This document shows positions 17,850 to 27,463 of a stretch of DNA of 64,000 nt, one piece after another (positions within the stretch are counted from its first letter, which is position 1; each line of letters begins with the position of its first letter). The stretch comes from CAWANF01 sp963783355. Lineage in GTDB: Bacteria; Bacteroidota; Rhodothermia; Balneolales; DATFMH01. Where the stretch lies: NCBI GenBank assembly GCA_963783355.1, contig CAWANF010000001.1, forward strand, positions 310,001 through 374,000. Reading direction: 5' to 3'. The position numbers were made by a program, and so were the translations under genes. The notes below the pieces were generated by a model. That model did no database searches, was not told the origin of the DNA, and saw nothing but the letters and a program-made list of their open reading frames with translations.

Positions 17850-18263
17850 TTGCACTTGATCGGAAAACATCTAAATTTGAAAGAAACTCAAGATCTATCG
17901 TTAAAAGGTTTATTGTGCCTGTTAATGATACTAAATATCGGGGGGCTAATGACAATAAGTATTTCGTTACTTATCGTTAGCAGAAATATTAAAAAATACA
18001 TAGAATGGGTAATTCAAAAATTTAACCCTATAGCATATCTTCCCCCTGTAAAACCCGAAATCATACAAGAATTTCGGAAATCTCCTTTTAAATTATATAT
18101 CTATAAATCATTATTTATTATAGTATTAAGGGCTATAGTATCTGTGTGCTCCGATGATTTTGAAGATTTTAGCTGTCAGGTGGAATGTTTACCTGCAAAT
18201 AAATTTCGTATAAAAATTTATCCAATATTCAGAACTAAACGATTGGAATTTAAATGGAAGTGA
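17850..18263 (+). CDS. Small membrane protein of unknown function opening the pilus core operon
   Basis: At most 137 residues from a TTG start. Possible ATG starts lie at 17925 and 17949, the latter just after a G-rich GGGGGG tract. The TTG overlaps TATATTTG, which looks like a Bacteroidota -7 element, so an internal start may be correct. One hydrophobic helix (about residues 18-43 of the long form) precedes a basic cytoplasmic or periplasmic domain (YIEWVIQKFNPIAYLPP, FRIKIYPIFRTKRLEFKWK). The stop overlaps the start of the PilT-like gene by 10 bases, which suggests translational coupling and a real gene. There is no counterpart in the duplicated modules. Confidence 0.6.
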   Translation: MHLIGKHLNLKETQDLSLKGLLCLLMILNIGGLMTISISLLIVSRNIKKYIEWVIQKFNPIAYLPPVKPEIIQEFRKSPFKLYIYKSLFIIVLRAIVSVCSDDFEDFSCQVECLPANKFRIKIYPIFRTKRLEFKWK

Positions 18264-19495
18264 GTAACCAACTTATCGACCTTCATGAATTACTAAAACC
18301 TCTCATTCAGAAGGTTCCTAAGTCTGTCACCGGCATAGAACGTCATTTGAAAATTGCAGATATCATAGAACAGCAATCGGATGAGTTCAGAATGAAACTC
18401 AGGCAGATCATAGACTTTTACCTGGAAGAAATGATTCGTCTGGAAGCATCTGATATTGATTTGGGTGGTCCTGGCTGTGATGGCAAAGTATGGTATCGGG
18501 TATATGGGGATAAAAATCCAGGGATAGAGAAAGATACTTATTCGCTCACGGAAACGGACTTCTTGCTACATAACATTTTGATGCCCCAGCAAAGAGAATA
18601 CCTGTTGGAAGAGCGGAATCTGGATTTTTCATACATGATTAATGAGTATTCAGACACTCCGCAAAGATATCGTGCCGACATGTATTTTGATCTGGATCAC
18701 CTGGCTCTGAATATGCGTAAGATTGATAATACGATTCGATCATTCAAGGGACTTGGCTTGCACCCTGAAGTAGCAAAAGCCCTGAGCCTGAAATATTACA
18801 AATATGGTATGTCACTGGTAACGGGGATAACGGGTTCGGGTAAGTCTTCAACGTTAGATACCATAATTGACGCCAATAACCGAACATTACCAGCACATAT
18901 AATTATTATTGCATCACCTGTTGAGTTAATTCATCAGCCGATAAAATCTATCGTTCGGCATCGTGAAGTCGGTAAAGATGTTAAATCCTTCAAAGAAGGT
19001 GCTATTCAGGCTTTACGTCAGGATCCCGACATCATTATGATTGGAGAGCTTAGGGATCCTGAAACCATCATGACGGCACTGGAAATTACTGATTCAGGCC
19101 ATAAAACTTTCAGCACACTACACACATCGTCAGCTATGGAAAGTATTGAACGTATTTTGGGAGAAGTTCCAGTAGCTGAGCAGGAGCGTGTGAGGAATCG
19201 TTTAGCTGACGTGCTCACTTGCGTTATCAGTCAAAAGTTGGTATCGAGTGTCGACGGAAAACGAGTTTTGGCAAAAGAAGTTCTGATAACAACTCCTTCG
19301 GTGAAAGCTGCTATTCGAAATAATAATATCGGTGAAATATATCAGATGATGATGGAAGGTGGTGATACTGGCATGCATTCCATGGAGCAAGATCTAAAAA
19401 GATTATATGATGAGGGGAAAATTACCAAAGATGAGGCATTAAACAATGCCAATAACAAAAAACGTTTGGCTGACCTTTTGAAATATGCGTATTAA
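18254..19495 (+). CDS. PilT-like retraction ATPase
   Basis: A 413-residue secretion NTPase. Walker A GITGSGKSS is at 191-199, Walker B DPDIIMIGE at 257-265, RDPET at 267-271 and TLH at 288-290. The C-terminus (EIYQMMMEGGDTGMHSMEQDLKRLYDEGKIT) follows the PilT pattern, and there is no tetracysteine, so retraction is more likely than extension. About 60 extra N-terminal residues precede the PAS-like domain. The Asp box, usually EDPIE in this family, reads ASPVE (220-224), losing two acidic residues. It stands directly upstream of the PilMN/OP/Q-like genes and serves both modules if it is functional. Confidence 0.88.
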   Translation: MEVSNQLIDLHELLKPLIQKVPKSVTGIERHLKIADIIEQQSDEFRMKLRQIIDFYLEEMIRLEASDIDLGGPGCDGKVWYRVYGDKNPGIEKDTYSLTETDFLLHNILMPQQREYLLEERNLDFSYMINEYSDTPQRYRADMYFDLDHLALNMRKIDNTIRSFKGLGLHPEVAKALSLKYYKYGMSLVTGITGSGKSSTLDTIIDANNRTLPAHIIIIASPVELIHQPIKSIVRHREVGKDVKSFKEGAIQALRQDPDIIMIGELRDPETIMTALEITDSGHKTFSTLHTSSAMESIERILGEVPVAEQERVRNRLADVLTCVISQKLVSSVDGKRVLAKEVLITTPSVKAAIRNNNIGEIYQMMMEGGDTGMHSMEQDLKRLYDEGKITKDEALNNANNKKRLADLLKYAY

Positions 19496-19519
19496 TCACT
19501 CATTAAAATACCCGGCACC

Positions 19520-21214
19520 TTGAGTAAAAAAGAATTCGTTGGCTTAGTACTTGATGGAGATATCATTCAGGTCGCACATCTTTCGATTGCGAATAAGAAG
19601 CTTTATCTCTCAAAAATTGATAAAATTACTCTTTCAGAGAATCCTGAAAACCATAAAAACAACACCGAAGATGATTTGGGGTTGGAAGATGTTTTCGGAA
19701 TTGAAGAAACGGTAGAAGCGGAAGAATCGAATAGCGAAATTGATGATAAATCGGGTGAGGAAGATGATATTCTAGCCTTGGTGGGTGAAGATGATCCCGA
19801 AATTCAATCCGATGAAATGGTGATACAAGGACTGCTTTCCAGTATCAATATGAAGCAGGTTGATATCGGATTGAATATTCCATCGGGAACAACGGTTTTT
19901 CAGGTTTTCAAAGATGAAAATTATAAAGACCTGAAAAATAAAGAACTCCTGGAAATCATACAGGACAAACTCGAAACACTGTATGGTTCTCCGAAATCAT
20001 CTGACAGTTTTGCCCGGGAGATTCGTTCTGACGGCGCGTTAGTCTTGGCCTCCAATGAGAATGAGTCGGTATTTCTGGATTTGGTTGAACGGAGTAAAAC
20101 ATTATATCCCGGTAAGGTATTTATCCGGGAAGTGTTGCCTGACGAAGGAATATTAATAGATTTGGTTCGGGCTAATTACCAATTAGATGAAAATGAAGTA
20201 ACCGGTATCGTTTTACTGGGAACTAAAACAAGTCGCTTGATTTTCATGAAAGGCCGTGAGCTTTGGCTGGTTTCCCCTGTCATTAATGAAGGAAAAAATT
20301 CGAGCCATGTGCTTGGCACTATATTCAGCAAAATCTTATTCCAGCTAGATGCCGGGGAACTGCCAAGTCTCGAACGTATCATACTGGCTAACAATTGGCT
20401 AGGTGAGAAATCAGTAGATTTTTTTCAGAAAAACTTTCCTGATATCCTTGTTGAGGAATTCAAATTTAATCCCGAAAAAATTGAATTTGATTCCAAACTA
20501 GATGAAGAAGCGGTCAGCCATTATACAACAGCTATTGGAATTGCGTGGGCGGCAACCGGATTAAATGCTAAGGAGTTCAACAATTATTCATTTTTACCTG
20601 AATATATCAGGGAGCGTCAAAAACTGTTCAAACTGGAATGGCATGGTGTTGTTCTGTTATTACTGATAGCTTTAACCCCCATTTGGTTCAATCATTTTTA
20701 TGGCATTAATAACAATAGAATTTTAAAGCTGAAGAATGATTTGGAAAGAACACAGATCCAATTGAATAATATTCATTCCATCGTCGTCGGCACCAATTAC
20801 TTAAGCCAGAAATACACCACTGATAATGAACGACTGAAGTATGTTAAAGAATTGAGTGGAGGTACGTTAAAGTGGAGTACGACGCTGCAGATTATCAATG
20901 ATGGTTTTAAAAATATCAAGGGAGCATGGATAACATCAATGCAAACAGCCAAAAACGGGATATCCATTCAGGGTTACAGTTTATACCGGGATAAAATTCC
21001 TGAAATAACGGCAATTTTTGCTAATGCCACGCTTCAAAGTGTAAGTATTGCCAAAATAAGAGAATTGCAGGCTTACAAGTACAGCATTTTTATTAATAAG
21101 GTTGTTAGTGATTCCGCAAAATTTTCCCCGATTCATAATGAAAAATCAAATTATGCTTTTGATTCCGGGAAAATTAAGAGCGGACTCTTGACTTCGGTTA
21201 AAGATCATAAATAG
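19520..21214 (+). CDS. PilM-PilN-like fusion protein
   Basis: It reads from a TTG start 24 bases after the PilT-like gene and gives 564 residues. The N-terminal part (about 1-365) starts KKEFVGLVLDGDIIQVAHL and behaves like a PilM-type actin-fold domain, interrupted by an acidic linker (about 45-100). One membrane helix follows (about 375-395, WHGVVLLLLIALTPIW), then a coiled coil (LKLKNDLERTQIQLNNI) and a small PilN-like periplasmic domain. Separate pilM and pilN genes are usual, so this is a fusion joining the cytoplasmic and periplasmic alignment parts. No other start with a better ribosome-binding site was seen. Confidence 0.75.
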   Translation: MSKKEFVGLVLDGDIIQVAHLSIANKKLYLSKIDKITLSENPENHKNNTEDDLGLEDVFGIEETVEAEESNSEIDDKSGEEDDILALVGEDDPEIQSDEMVIQGLLSSINMKQVDIGLNIPSGTTVFQVFKDENYKDLKNKELLEIIQDKLETLYGSPKSSDSFAREIRSDGALVLASNENESVFLDLVERSKTLYPGKVFIREVLPDEGILIDLVRANYQLDENEVTGIVLLGTKTSRLIFMKGRELWLVSPVINEGKNSSHVLGTIFSKILFQLDAGELPSLERIILANNWLGEKSVDFFQKNFPDILVEEFKFNPEKIEFDSKLDEEAVSHYTTAIGIAWAATGLNAKEFNNYSFLPEYIRERQKLFKLEWHGVVLLLLIALTPIWFNHFYGINNNRILKLKNDLERTQIQLNNIHSIVVGTNYLSQKYTTDNERLKYVKELSGGTLKWSTTLQIINDGFKNIKGAWITSMQTAKNGISIQGYSLYRDKIPEITAIFANATLQSVSIAKIRELQAYKYSIFINKVVSDSAKFSPIHNEKSNYAFDSGKIKSGLLTSVKDHK

Positions 21215-21229
21215 TAAAGTTGCAAACAT

Positions 21230-22078
21230 ATGTCATATGCTTTAAGAAATACCTTGATTTTATTAGCTGTTCTGGGAATTCTTTCCTTTAGCGGATGGGG
21301 TTATTTGCATTTCATACAAAGTAAAGAAATTGTCACTTTAGAAGCGCAGATTAAAAGTACAAAGCAAAAATTGAGGAATGATAACAATGTTGCCGATCGG
21401 TACCAATCGGTTTTAAAACAATATGTTATCATGCAGGCCAAGCTTCAGCAATTCAATAAGGTGTTGTTTCCGAGGCTTGATGCCAGTGATGTATATGCTT
21501 ATTTGGATAAGGTAAGTCGTGGAAATGCTTATTTAAATATTAATTTCACTCTGAAAGATTCGGTTAAGCACGAGAAGTATGGCTACATAAAAAGCAGCCT
21601 TGTGGGGGATGGGAATTACAGAAACCTGTATAATCTCATTTATGTATTAGAACATAGTAGAGCAATCAATAAAATTCAAAATTTGGTTATTAACCCTGTT
21701 AACGAAGTGGATAAATACAGCCAGGTCAACTATTCCTTTGATCTGGATAGCTATTACGACAGGAGCCCGTCACCTGAAAAAGTATCTATAAAGCTGGTTA
21801 GTTCCGGTGGCAAGGTTAGACGTAATCCATTTTATCCATTGATTCGCAGTATAAAACCAAATGATGAAAACCTGCCTAATGTAGAACAGAGTAAGCTGCT
21901 TGCCGTAGGTACGAACTTTATTTTTATGGTCGACCAGGATGGCAAGATTGATAAACTGTCAATCGGTGATAAAGTATATCTTGGAACGCTCGATACTGTA
22001 AATATTACCCAAAAGACAGCCACTTTTATGCTTAATAAAGGCGGAATTTTAGATAAAGTAACCCTAAAGGTCCAGTAA
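21230..22078 (+). CDS. PilO-like protein with C-terminal PilP/GspC-like domain
   Basis: A 282-residue bitopic protein. It has a membrane helix at about 8-28, a coiled coil (LEAQIKSTKQKLRNDNN), a ferredoxin-like PilO-type domain (about 85-185) and a C-terminal beta domain (about 215-282) with LLAVGTNFIFMVDQDGKIDKLSIGDKV. That last domain is like the HR/PilP domain that contacts the secretin. The stop TAA abuts the ATG of the secretin gene (22079). It is interpreted as the alignment subcomplex link between the PilMN fusion and the secretin. Confidence 0.72.
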   Translation: MSYALRNTLILLAVLGILSFSGWGYLHFIQSKEIVTLEAQIKSTKQKLRNDNNVADRYQSVLKQYVIMQAKLQQFNKVLFPRLDASDVYAYLDKVSRGNAYLNINFTLKDSVKHEKYGYIKSSLVGDGNYRNLYNLIYVLEHSRAINKIQNLVINPVNEVDKYSQVNYSFDLDSYYDRSPSPEKVSIKLVSSGGKVRRNPFYPLIRSIKPNDENLPNVEQSKLLAVGTNFIFMVDQDGKIDKLSIGDKVYLGTLDTVNITQKTATFMLNKGGILDKVTLKVQ

Positions 22079-23320
22079 ATGTCATCAATGCAAAGAACAT
22101 CTATCCCCAAAATCCTTTTAATGCTTGCTGTAGGGTTCCTGCTTTTGGGAACCACAGTATCACAATCGTTTGCCCAGGATAAATTACCGGTTCGGGAACA
22201 TACGAATCCGGACGAAATGATTTCTTTGGGTAAAGATATGTCTTTCAGTCAGGCAATTGATATTCTGAATACTTTTTCTCAAAAGTTTGATAACAAATTC
22301 ATTCTCAATCGATCTACTGCAAAGGGGGCGATTGGTGTGAGTCTGCCTCCGATGTATTGGTACGACGCTCTTAAGTATATTACTGAGACAAAAGGGATTG
22401 TAATAGAACCACACGACAAATATTACGAATTGAAAGATGCCCCGTCTGAAAACAATAACCAGGTTCAGCCGACAGCAGCCAATGGTCAAAAAGGCCCCAA
22501 AATTGATACAAAAACACGGGAAGTGCGTATATCAGCTACATTCTTTGATGGGAGTCGTACTGCTTTCCAGGAACTGGGCATCGATTGGTCGACATTTAAA
22601 GATGGAATTGTTCAGATTGGTGGAACCGGCGCAACGTCCGTGGCCAATGACTACTTTTCTGTTCAAACGCTGAAACCGATTGAGATAGGACATGGTATAT
22701 CAGTTCAGGGATTATTTAAAGCTTTTGAATCAAAAAATCTTGGTCAGATATTGGCGCGGCCGACAATCAAAGTCATGGATGGGATGGAAGGCCATATTCA
22801 GGTAGGTCAGGACTTTTCTATCAATCAGCGTGATTTCGCAGGAAACGTGGTGACAAAGTTCTTTAGTGTCGGTACCATTTTAACTGTTACACCGCATATT
22901 ATCACAGAAAACGACACTACGTTTATTTATATGAAACTGCACGTAGAGCGTTCGACCGCCCAGCCGGACCCGGTTAGTACAATCGTCAATAAGCAATCTG
23001 CTGATTCCGATATTATGCTGTTAAGCGGGGAATCCACAGTTATTGCCGGACTATATCAGACAGAGGTTAATAAAATCAGAAAAGGTATTCCTATCTTAAA
23101 GGATTTGCCGGCGTGGTTTTTCGGGCTCAGATATTTATTCGGTTATAATTCGAAAGAATATAAAGAGCGGGAACTGGTAATTTTGATTAAAGCAAGTATC
23201 GACCCGGGCCTCAAACAGAGAATGAAAGAAGAAAAGAAATCAACACAAGAGATTTTGGATCACGAGCGTGCAAAAATGAATAAAGAAAATGAAATTTCAA
23301 AAAAGGGAACGAAATACTAG
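22079..23320 (+). CDS. Secretin (PilQ/GspD-like outer-membrane channel), short form
   Basis: The 413-residue protein has a signal peptide (hydrophobic 10-30, ending SFAQD). It then has one small N-domain like STN/N0 (about 45-115), a linker with NNQVQPTAANGQ, and a secretin core (about 140-385). Landmarks are VRISATFFDGSRTAFQELGIDW, the RPTIKVMDGMEGHIQVGQ region, TLTVTPHI-type strand VTPHIITEND, and SGESTVIAGLYQTEVNKIRKGIPILKDLP near the end. It lacks the multiple N1-N3 domains of typical secretins. It is the last gene of the core operon, followed by a strong terminator. Confidence 0.9.
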   Translation: MSSMQRTSIPKILLMLAVGFLLLGTTVSQSFAQDKLPVREHTNPDEMISLGKDMSFSQAIDILNTFSQKFDNKFILNRSTAKGAIGVSLPPMYWYDALKYITETKGIVIEPHDKYYELKDAPSENNNQVQPTAANGQKGPKIDTKTREVRISATFFDGSRTAFQELGIDWSTFKDGIVQIGGTGATSVANDYFSVQTLKPIEIGHGISVQGLFKAFESKNLGQILARPTIKVMDGMEGHIQVGQDFSINQRDFAGNVVTKFFSVGTILTVTPHIITENDTTFIYMKLHVERSTAQPDPVSTIVNKQSADSDIMLLSGESTVIAGLYQTEVNKIRKGIPILKDLPAWFFGLRYLFGYNSKEYKERELVILIKASIDPGLKQRMKEEKKSTQEILDHERAKMNKENEISKKGTKY

Positions 23321-23843
23321 TTGTTAATTCTGAAAATGTGTTAAGCCCTGACTGAATTAATATTGGTCAGGGCTTTTATTTTATATAGTCTTTTGGGTGG
23401 TGTCTATCCTTATTCATCAGGTCGATTCTTAAGAAATAGTATGTTTTGTCTTTTTATTCCCATCTTTTGGCAGGTATCTCAAGGTTTTCAAGATTAGATT
23501 TATAAGTGATATTGAGAAATAGCCCTAATTAAAAAGGTTATATCACAATCTTATTTGAAAATTTGATGAAAGTTTAATTAATCCGATCGGTTAGCAATTA
23601 CGAATTGTTAATAGAGGCTAATGAAAAATGTGGTTTAATGTTCTTTCAGATATTGTGTAATTCCTGTTAATTTTAAGGAAAATAAACAGATAAGATCGAT
23701 GTAATTTGCTGGGGGATAACTATTAGATGTTTATAACATAACTGATAATAAGAATATCTTTCAGTACTATTTCACTAAGTAAATGGCAAAATTAGGGTCA
23801 TAATAAGGGTAAGATAATCAGCCATTTTATTAATGAGGGATAA
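23321..23843. other. Intergenic leader of pilus module 2
   Basis: It contains the terminator of the core operon (23343-23380) and about 460 bases of AT-rich sequence before the second pilin. ATAACATAACTGA at 23733-23745 is shared with the leader of module 1. No gene or other hairpin is seen. Confidence 0.6.
23343..23382 (+). terminator. Intrinsic terminator of the pilus core operon
   Basis: AAGCCCTGAC (23343-23352) pairs with GTCAGGGCTT (23366-23375), followed by TTATTTTAT. Confidence 0.85.
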
Positions 23844-24242
23844 ATGGGTCAACAACAGTTACTCATCGTACTAATAGTCGCTATTATAGTCAGTATAGCA
23901 ACGTTATTAGCGGTTAACATTCTGAAAATGAATGCAAAAACCTCTAATCGTGATTCGGTAAGACAGGATGTTTTTACGATAGCGGCAGAAGCTCAAAGCT
24001 GGTATATCAAACCTCAGGTTTTAAAAGGCGGCGGCAATACTTTTAAAGGGGTGAATTTTGACAAAATAGGTTTTGGTTACGATTCATTGATAAGCGAAAC
24101 AGATGTGATGAACGGCAATGGGGAATACAAAATGGTGGTAACCGATTCGGTTATCACAGTTACAGCCATACCTGTTCATGATAAACAAAATGTATTGAAG
24201 GCAAAGATAAAACGAGCTGCAATAACAATAGAAAGCGATTAA
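23844..24242 (+). CDS. Pilin-like major subunit, module 2 (intact)
   Basis: 132 residues, starting MGQQQLLIVLIVAIIVSIATLLAVNI. A hydrophobic helix of about 20 residues follows the first four residues, then NRDSVRQDVFTIAAEAQSWYIKP and a small globular domain ending ITIESD. The layout is that of a type IV pilin, but the leader is reduced to Met-Gly, and position 5 after the Gly is not Glu. It is the likely major filament subunit of the locus, since the module 1 copy is broken. ATG has GAGGG about 7 bases upstream. Confidence 0.8.
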   Translation: MGQQQLLIVLIVAIIVSIATLLAVNILKMNAKTSNRDSVRQDVFTIAAEAQSWYIKPQVLKGGGNTFKGVNFDKIGFGYDSLISETDVMNGNGEYKMVVTDSVITVTAIPVHDKQNVLKAKIKRAAITIESD

Positions 24243-24316
24243 TAGTAGTATCACGGATTTGGGTATGTTTAATAAAATTGAAAATAGAAACCAAAAAACT
24301 CAGATGAGGGGTCGTT

Positions 24317-25660
24317 ATGGCATCATTTAGATTAACAGGTATTACGGCCCAGGGGAAAATTGTTCAGGGTGAATTTGAAGCCCGTAGCAAACACGAAGCA
24401 AAACGCAGAGCTGAAAAATTAGCTAACAGCAGACAGTTTTCAATTAAATCCATTGAACAAAAGGGGATCTATTCATATAAAGTAAATCGTCCTGGAAAAC
24501 TTAAACCGGTCATTAAAGGACAACAGGAAGCCTATAATAAAGAAGAAGTTGAAAAGGCATTAAACAAACTGGGTTACAATGTTCTGCGCATCGAAAAGCA
24601 GCTGATTACTTTTAAAACAAAAGTCCCGACAAAAGATATAGTTACTTTTATCAGGTTGTCTGCTGATTTATTAAAGCAAAAATTGCGTTATGATGAGATT
24701 TTAAGCCTTTTATACGAGGACACCCAAAACAAGGGTATGAAAGAAACCATCAAACAGATACAGAAGGATCTAAAAGATGGTAAAGAAGGGGCAGATGTTT
24801 ATAGTAAACACGAAGATGTATTTGGGGAATTTGCAGCATATATGCTGAGCGTAGCTTCCACAAGTGGTAATATGGCCCTGGTTTTTGAAAGCACAGCAAA
24901 ATTTTTAGAAAGGAAGGCGGCGTTTCGGCGTAATTTGAGAAAATCATTACTCATGCCTTCCATTACGGTTCTTGCTGTCATCGGGGTCACGTTATTTTAT
25001 ATCGGTTATATTTTCCCGGCAATGTCGGAGGTATTTTTAACACTGAAAATTAAGTTGCCTCCAATGACTGCTGCAACATTGAATTTCAGCCATGCACTGC
25101 AAAACAACTGGATGTTTATACTGATGTGTTTGTTTACACCGATTGCAGCTTTCGTTACATATATCCAGACATCCAATGGGAAGCTCTGGCTCGATCGCAC
25201 CATTATCAAGCTGCCTGTCATTGGTGATTTGATGCATAAAACGAGTATCGAAATTTTTGCCCGCGTTTTTTACACACTGTATAGTGGCTCCGGACAAAAT
25301 ATAGAGGTCATTCGTACTGCAGCCGAAGCTTGTCAGAACAGATATATGGAGCAAAGAATTAAAAATATAGCGATTAAGAATATGCTTCAGGGTGGGGCCG
25401 GACTTGTAGAATCTTTAGAAGAAACAGAAATATTTACTAAGACTGCTCTTAGTCGATTCCGCTTGGGGGCTGAATCGGGTTCATTGAAAGAAAATGCAAG
25501 ACAGCTTGCTGAATATTATGAAATACAAACAACGTACAAAATGGATACAGCTGTCGATGTAATAAATTTATTTGTGAATTTCTTCATAATGATAGCACTT
25601 ACCGCTATTACCATTATTTCATCAGAAACAGCAATCATTCAACCGCATTTTGGCGGATAA
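24317..25660 (+). CDS. GspF/PilC-like inner-membrane platform protein, module 2
   Basis: A 447-residue paralogue of the protein at 12199, similar from end to end. It has tandem N-terminal domains (FRLTGITAQGKIVQGEFEA and YKVNRPGKLKPVIKGQQEAY versions), then two T2SSF domains with three membrane segments. KIPTKD-like entry KVPTKDIVTFIRLSADLLKQ and the SGSGQNIEVIRTAAEAC stretch are shared. The second platform implies a second, separately assembled filament or a division of labour between modules. Confidence 0.9.
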   Translation: MASFRLTGITAQGKIVQGEFEARSKHEAKRRAEKLANSRQFSIKSIEQKGIYSYKVNRPGKLKPVIKGQQEAYNKEEVEKALNKLGYNVLRIEKQLITFKTKVPTKDIVTFIRLSADLLKQKLRYDEILSLLYEDTQNKGMKETIKQIQKDLKDGKEGADVYSKHEDVFGEFAAYMLSVASTSGNMALVFESTAKFLERKAAFRRNLRKSLLMPSITVLAVIGVTLFYIGYIFPAMSEVFLTLKIKLPPMTAATLNFSHALQNNWMFILMCLFTPIAAFVTYIQTSNGKLWLDRTIIKLPVIGDLMHKTSIEIFARVFYTLYSGSGQNIEVIRTAAEACQNRYMEQRIKNIAIKNMLQGGAGLVESLEETEIFTKTALSRFRLGAESGSLKENARQLAEYYEIQTTYKMDTAVDVINLFVNFFIMIALTAITIISSETAIIQPHFGG

Positions 25661-25681
25661 GAGATTAAAAGAGGTTTAGAT

Positions 25682-27460
25682 ATGGCAAAAGTAGATACTA
25701 GACGACATATTGGTGATATCCTGGTGCAGAGAGGAATCATTTCTGATGAGCAACTTTCCCAGGCACTGAGTATTCAGGATAAAAGTGTCGATAATTCACC
25801 GCGTAGGCTTGGCCAGATATTAAGTACCAAAGTAGGTATCGACCGGCATCTTGTTATAAAAGCAATAGCTGAAATTTATGCTTTCAGAGAAATTAATCTC
25901 GAGGCCCAGGATTTTAATAAAGATCATCTCAAGAATATCAAAAACCTGATTAATCGCCTGCCTAAAGATGTTGTCGAAGAATTAATGTTGCACGATGCCC
26001 TGCCATATTCTACCAGTAATGACCGTATTATCATTGCTACATCCGACCCTACCGATCCCGTTATCCCTAATCTTGCCGAGAAATTAAACTTTAAACATTA
26101 CGAATTGGCCTATTGCAGGGCTGAGAATCTCAGTAAGCTGATCAACCTGGTTTATGAACAGAAAAATGAATTCCTGGAACTGTTAGATGAAATAAATATT
26201 GATCAGTCCGGCATCATTCCCGATGACGATGATGAGATTGATGAAGATGAAATTGATGCTGAAATCAATCAAAGTATGCTAAATTCCCTTGTTGAGGGAA
26301 TGTTGATTGAGGCCGTTCATCAGGGAGCCAGTGATATTCATATCATTCCACAGGATCCGACAACAAGTGTCATTCATTTCCGGATAGATGGAAAGCTAAA
26401 AGTCTGGCACATGGTAGAGCATGTAAAACCGGAAGCCTTGACGGCTGTGATCAAAGATAAATCTCGTAATGTAGACCGGTTTGAGCGTGAAAGCTCACAA
26501 GACGGTTTTATTCAACGAAAAATAGACTCAATAAATATCCGCTATCGTGTATCAATCATGCCTATTGTGGGGCAAGAGTTCGATCGTAAGTTTGAATCTA
26601 TTGTTATTCGGGTTCTGGATGACAGAAAAGTTATTAGTGATTTAAACAAACTTGGCTTGCAAAAAAAGGCGAAAGATGACTTCGTTAAGGCGATTAATAA
26701 ACCATCCGGAATCGTAATCATTACCGGCCCGACCGGTAGTGGTAAATCAACGACACTGGTTGCTGCTCTTTATTCTGTAATTGATCCGACTAAAAATGTT
26801 CTCACGGTCGAGGAACCGGTAGAATATCTCATTAAGGGAGCCAGACAATTAAAGATCAGTAACCATATGACATTTGATCAGTCCATGCGTGGTATTCTTC
26901 GTCACGACCCGGATATTGTTCTTGTTGGTGAGATTCGTGATTTAAAAACAGCTGAAATTGCTATTAAACTGGCAAACACGGGCCACCTGACCTTCTCGAC
27001 TTTGCACACGAATGATGCGCCAAGCGTAATTTCTCGTCTTTATAAGATGGGAGTTGAGCCATTCCTGATAGCAAATGCCGTTAATTTGGTTATGGCCCAA
27101 CGCCTGGTAAGAAAATTATGTGATCATTGCAAAGAAGAAGTAACTGATTTGGAACCAGAATATGCCAAAGGCCTTGGTTTTAATGATGAAGAAATAAAGA
27201 ATACGAAATTTTATAAACCGGTCGGTTGTGAACATTGTCACGGTGGTTACAAAGGCCGGGTAGCAATTATGGAGGCACTCTATTTCTCAAAAAACATTAA
27301 GAAAATGATTTTGACCTCCGGCAGCGACATTGATGAAGAAATGATTCGCGATCAGGCCATTCAGGAAGGGATGCTTACATTACGGGCTTCCGGACGGGAA
27401 CGGATTAAGGAAGGCCTGACAACAATGGAAGAAATTGCTGCAATTACAGTAGGAGAATAA
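25682..27460 (+). CDS. GspE/PilB-like assembly ATPase, module 2
   Basis: A 592-residue paralogue of the ATPase at 13569 with the same domains. N-terminal MshEN-like motifs RHIGDILVQRGII and RRLGQIL are followed by an acidic linker with DDDDEIDEDEIDAEINQS, Walker A GPTGSGKST, EEPVEY, Walker B DPDIVLVGE, and the CDHC...CEHC tetracysteine. All catalytic motifs are intact. The N-terminal 200 residues differ most between the two copies, as expected if they respond to different signals or partners. Confidence 0.95.
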   Translation: MAKVDTRRHIGDILVQRGIISDEQLSQALSIQDKSVDNSPRRLGQILSTKVGIDRHLVIKAIAEIYAFREINLEAQDFNKDHLKNIKNLINRLPKDVVEELMLHDALPYSTSNDRIIIATSDPTDPVIPNLAEKLNFKHYELAYCRAENLSKLINLVYEQKNEFLELLDEINIDQSGIIPDDDDEIDEDEIDAEINQSMLNSLVEGMLIEAVHQGASDIHIIPQDPTTSVIHFRIDGKLKVWHMVEHVKPEALTAVIKDKSRNVDRFERESSQDGFIQRKIDSINIRYRVSIMPIVGQEFDRKFESIVIRVLDDRKVISDLNKLGLQKKAKDDFVKAINKPSGIVIITGPTGSGKSTTLVAALYSVIDPTKNVLTVEEPVEYLIKGARQLKISNHMTFDQSMRGILRHDPDIVLVGEIRDLKTAEIAIKLANTGHLTFSTLHTNDAPSVISRLYKMGVEPFLIANAVNLVMAQRLVRKLCDHCKEEVTDLEPEYAKGLGFNDEEIKNTKFYKPVGCEHCHGGYKGRVAIMEALYFSKNIKKMILTSGSDIDEEMIRDQAIQEGMLTLRASGRERIKEGLTTMEEIAAITVGE

Positions 27461-27463
27461 TAA

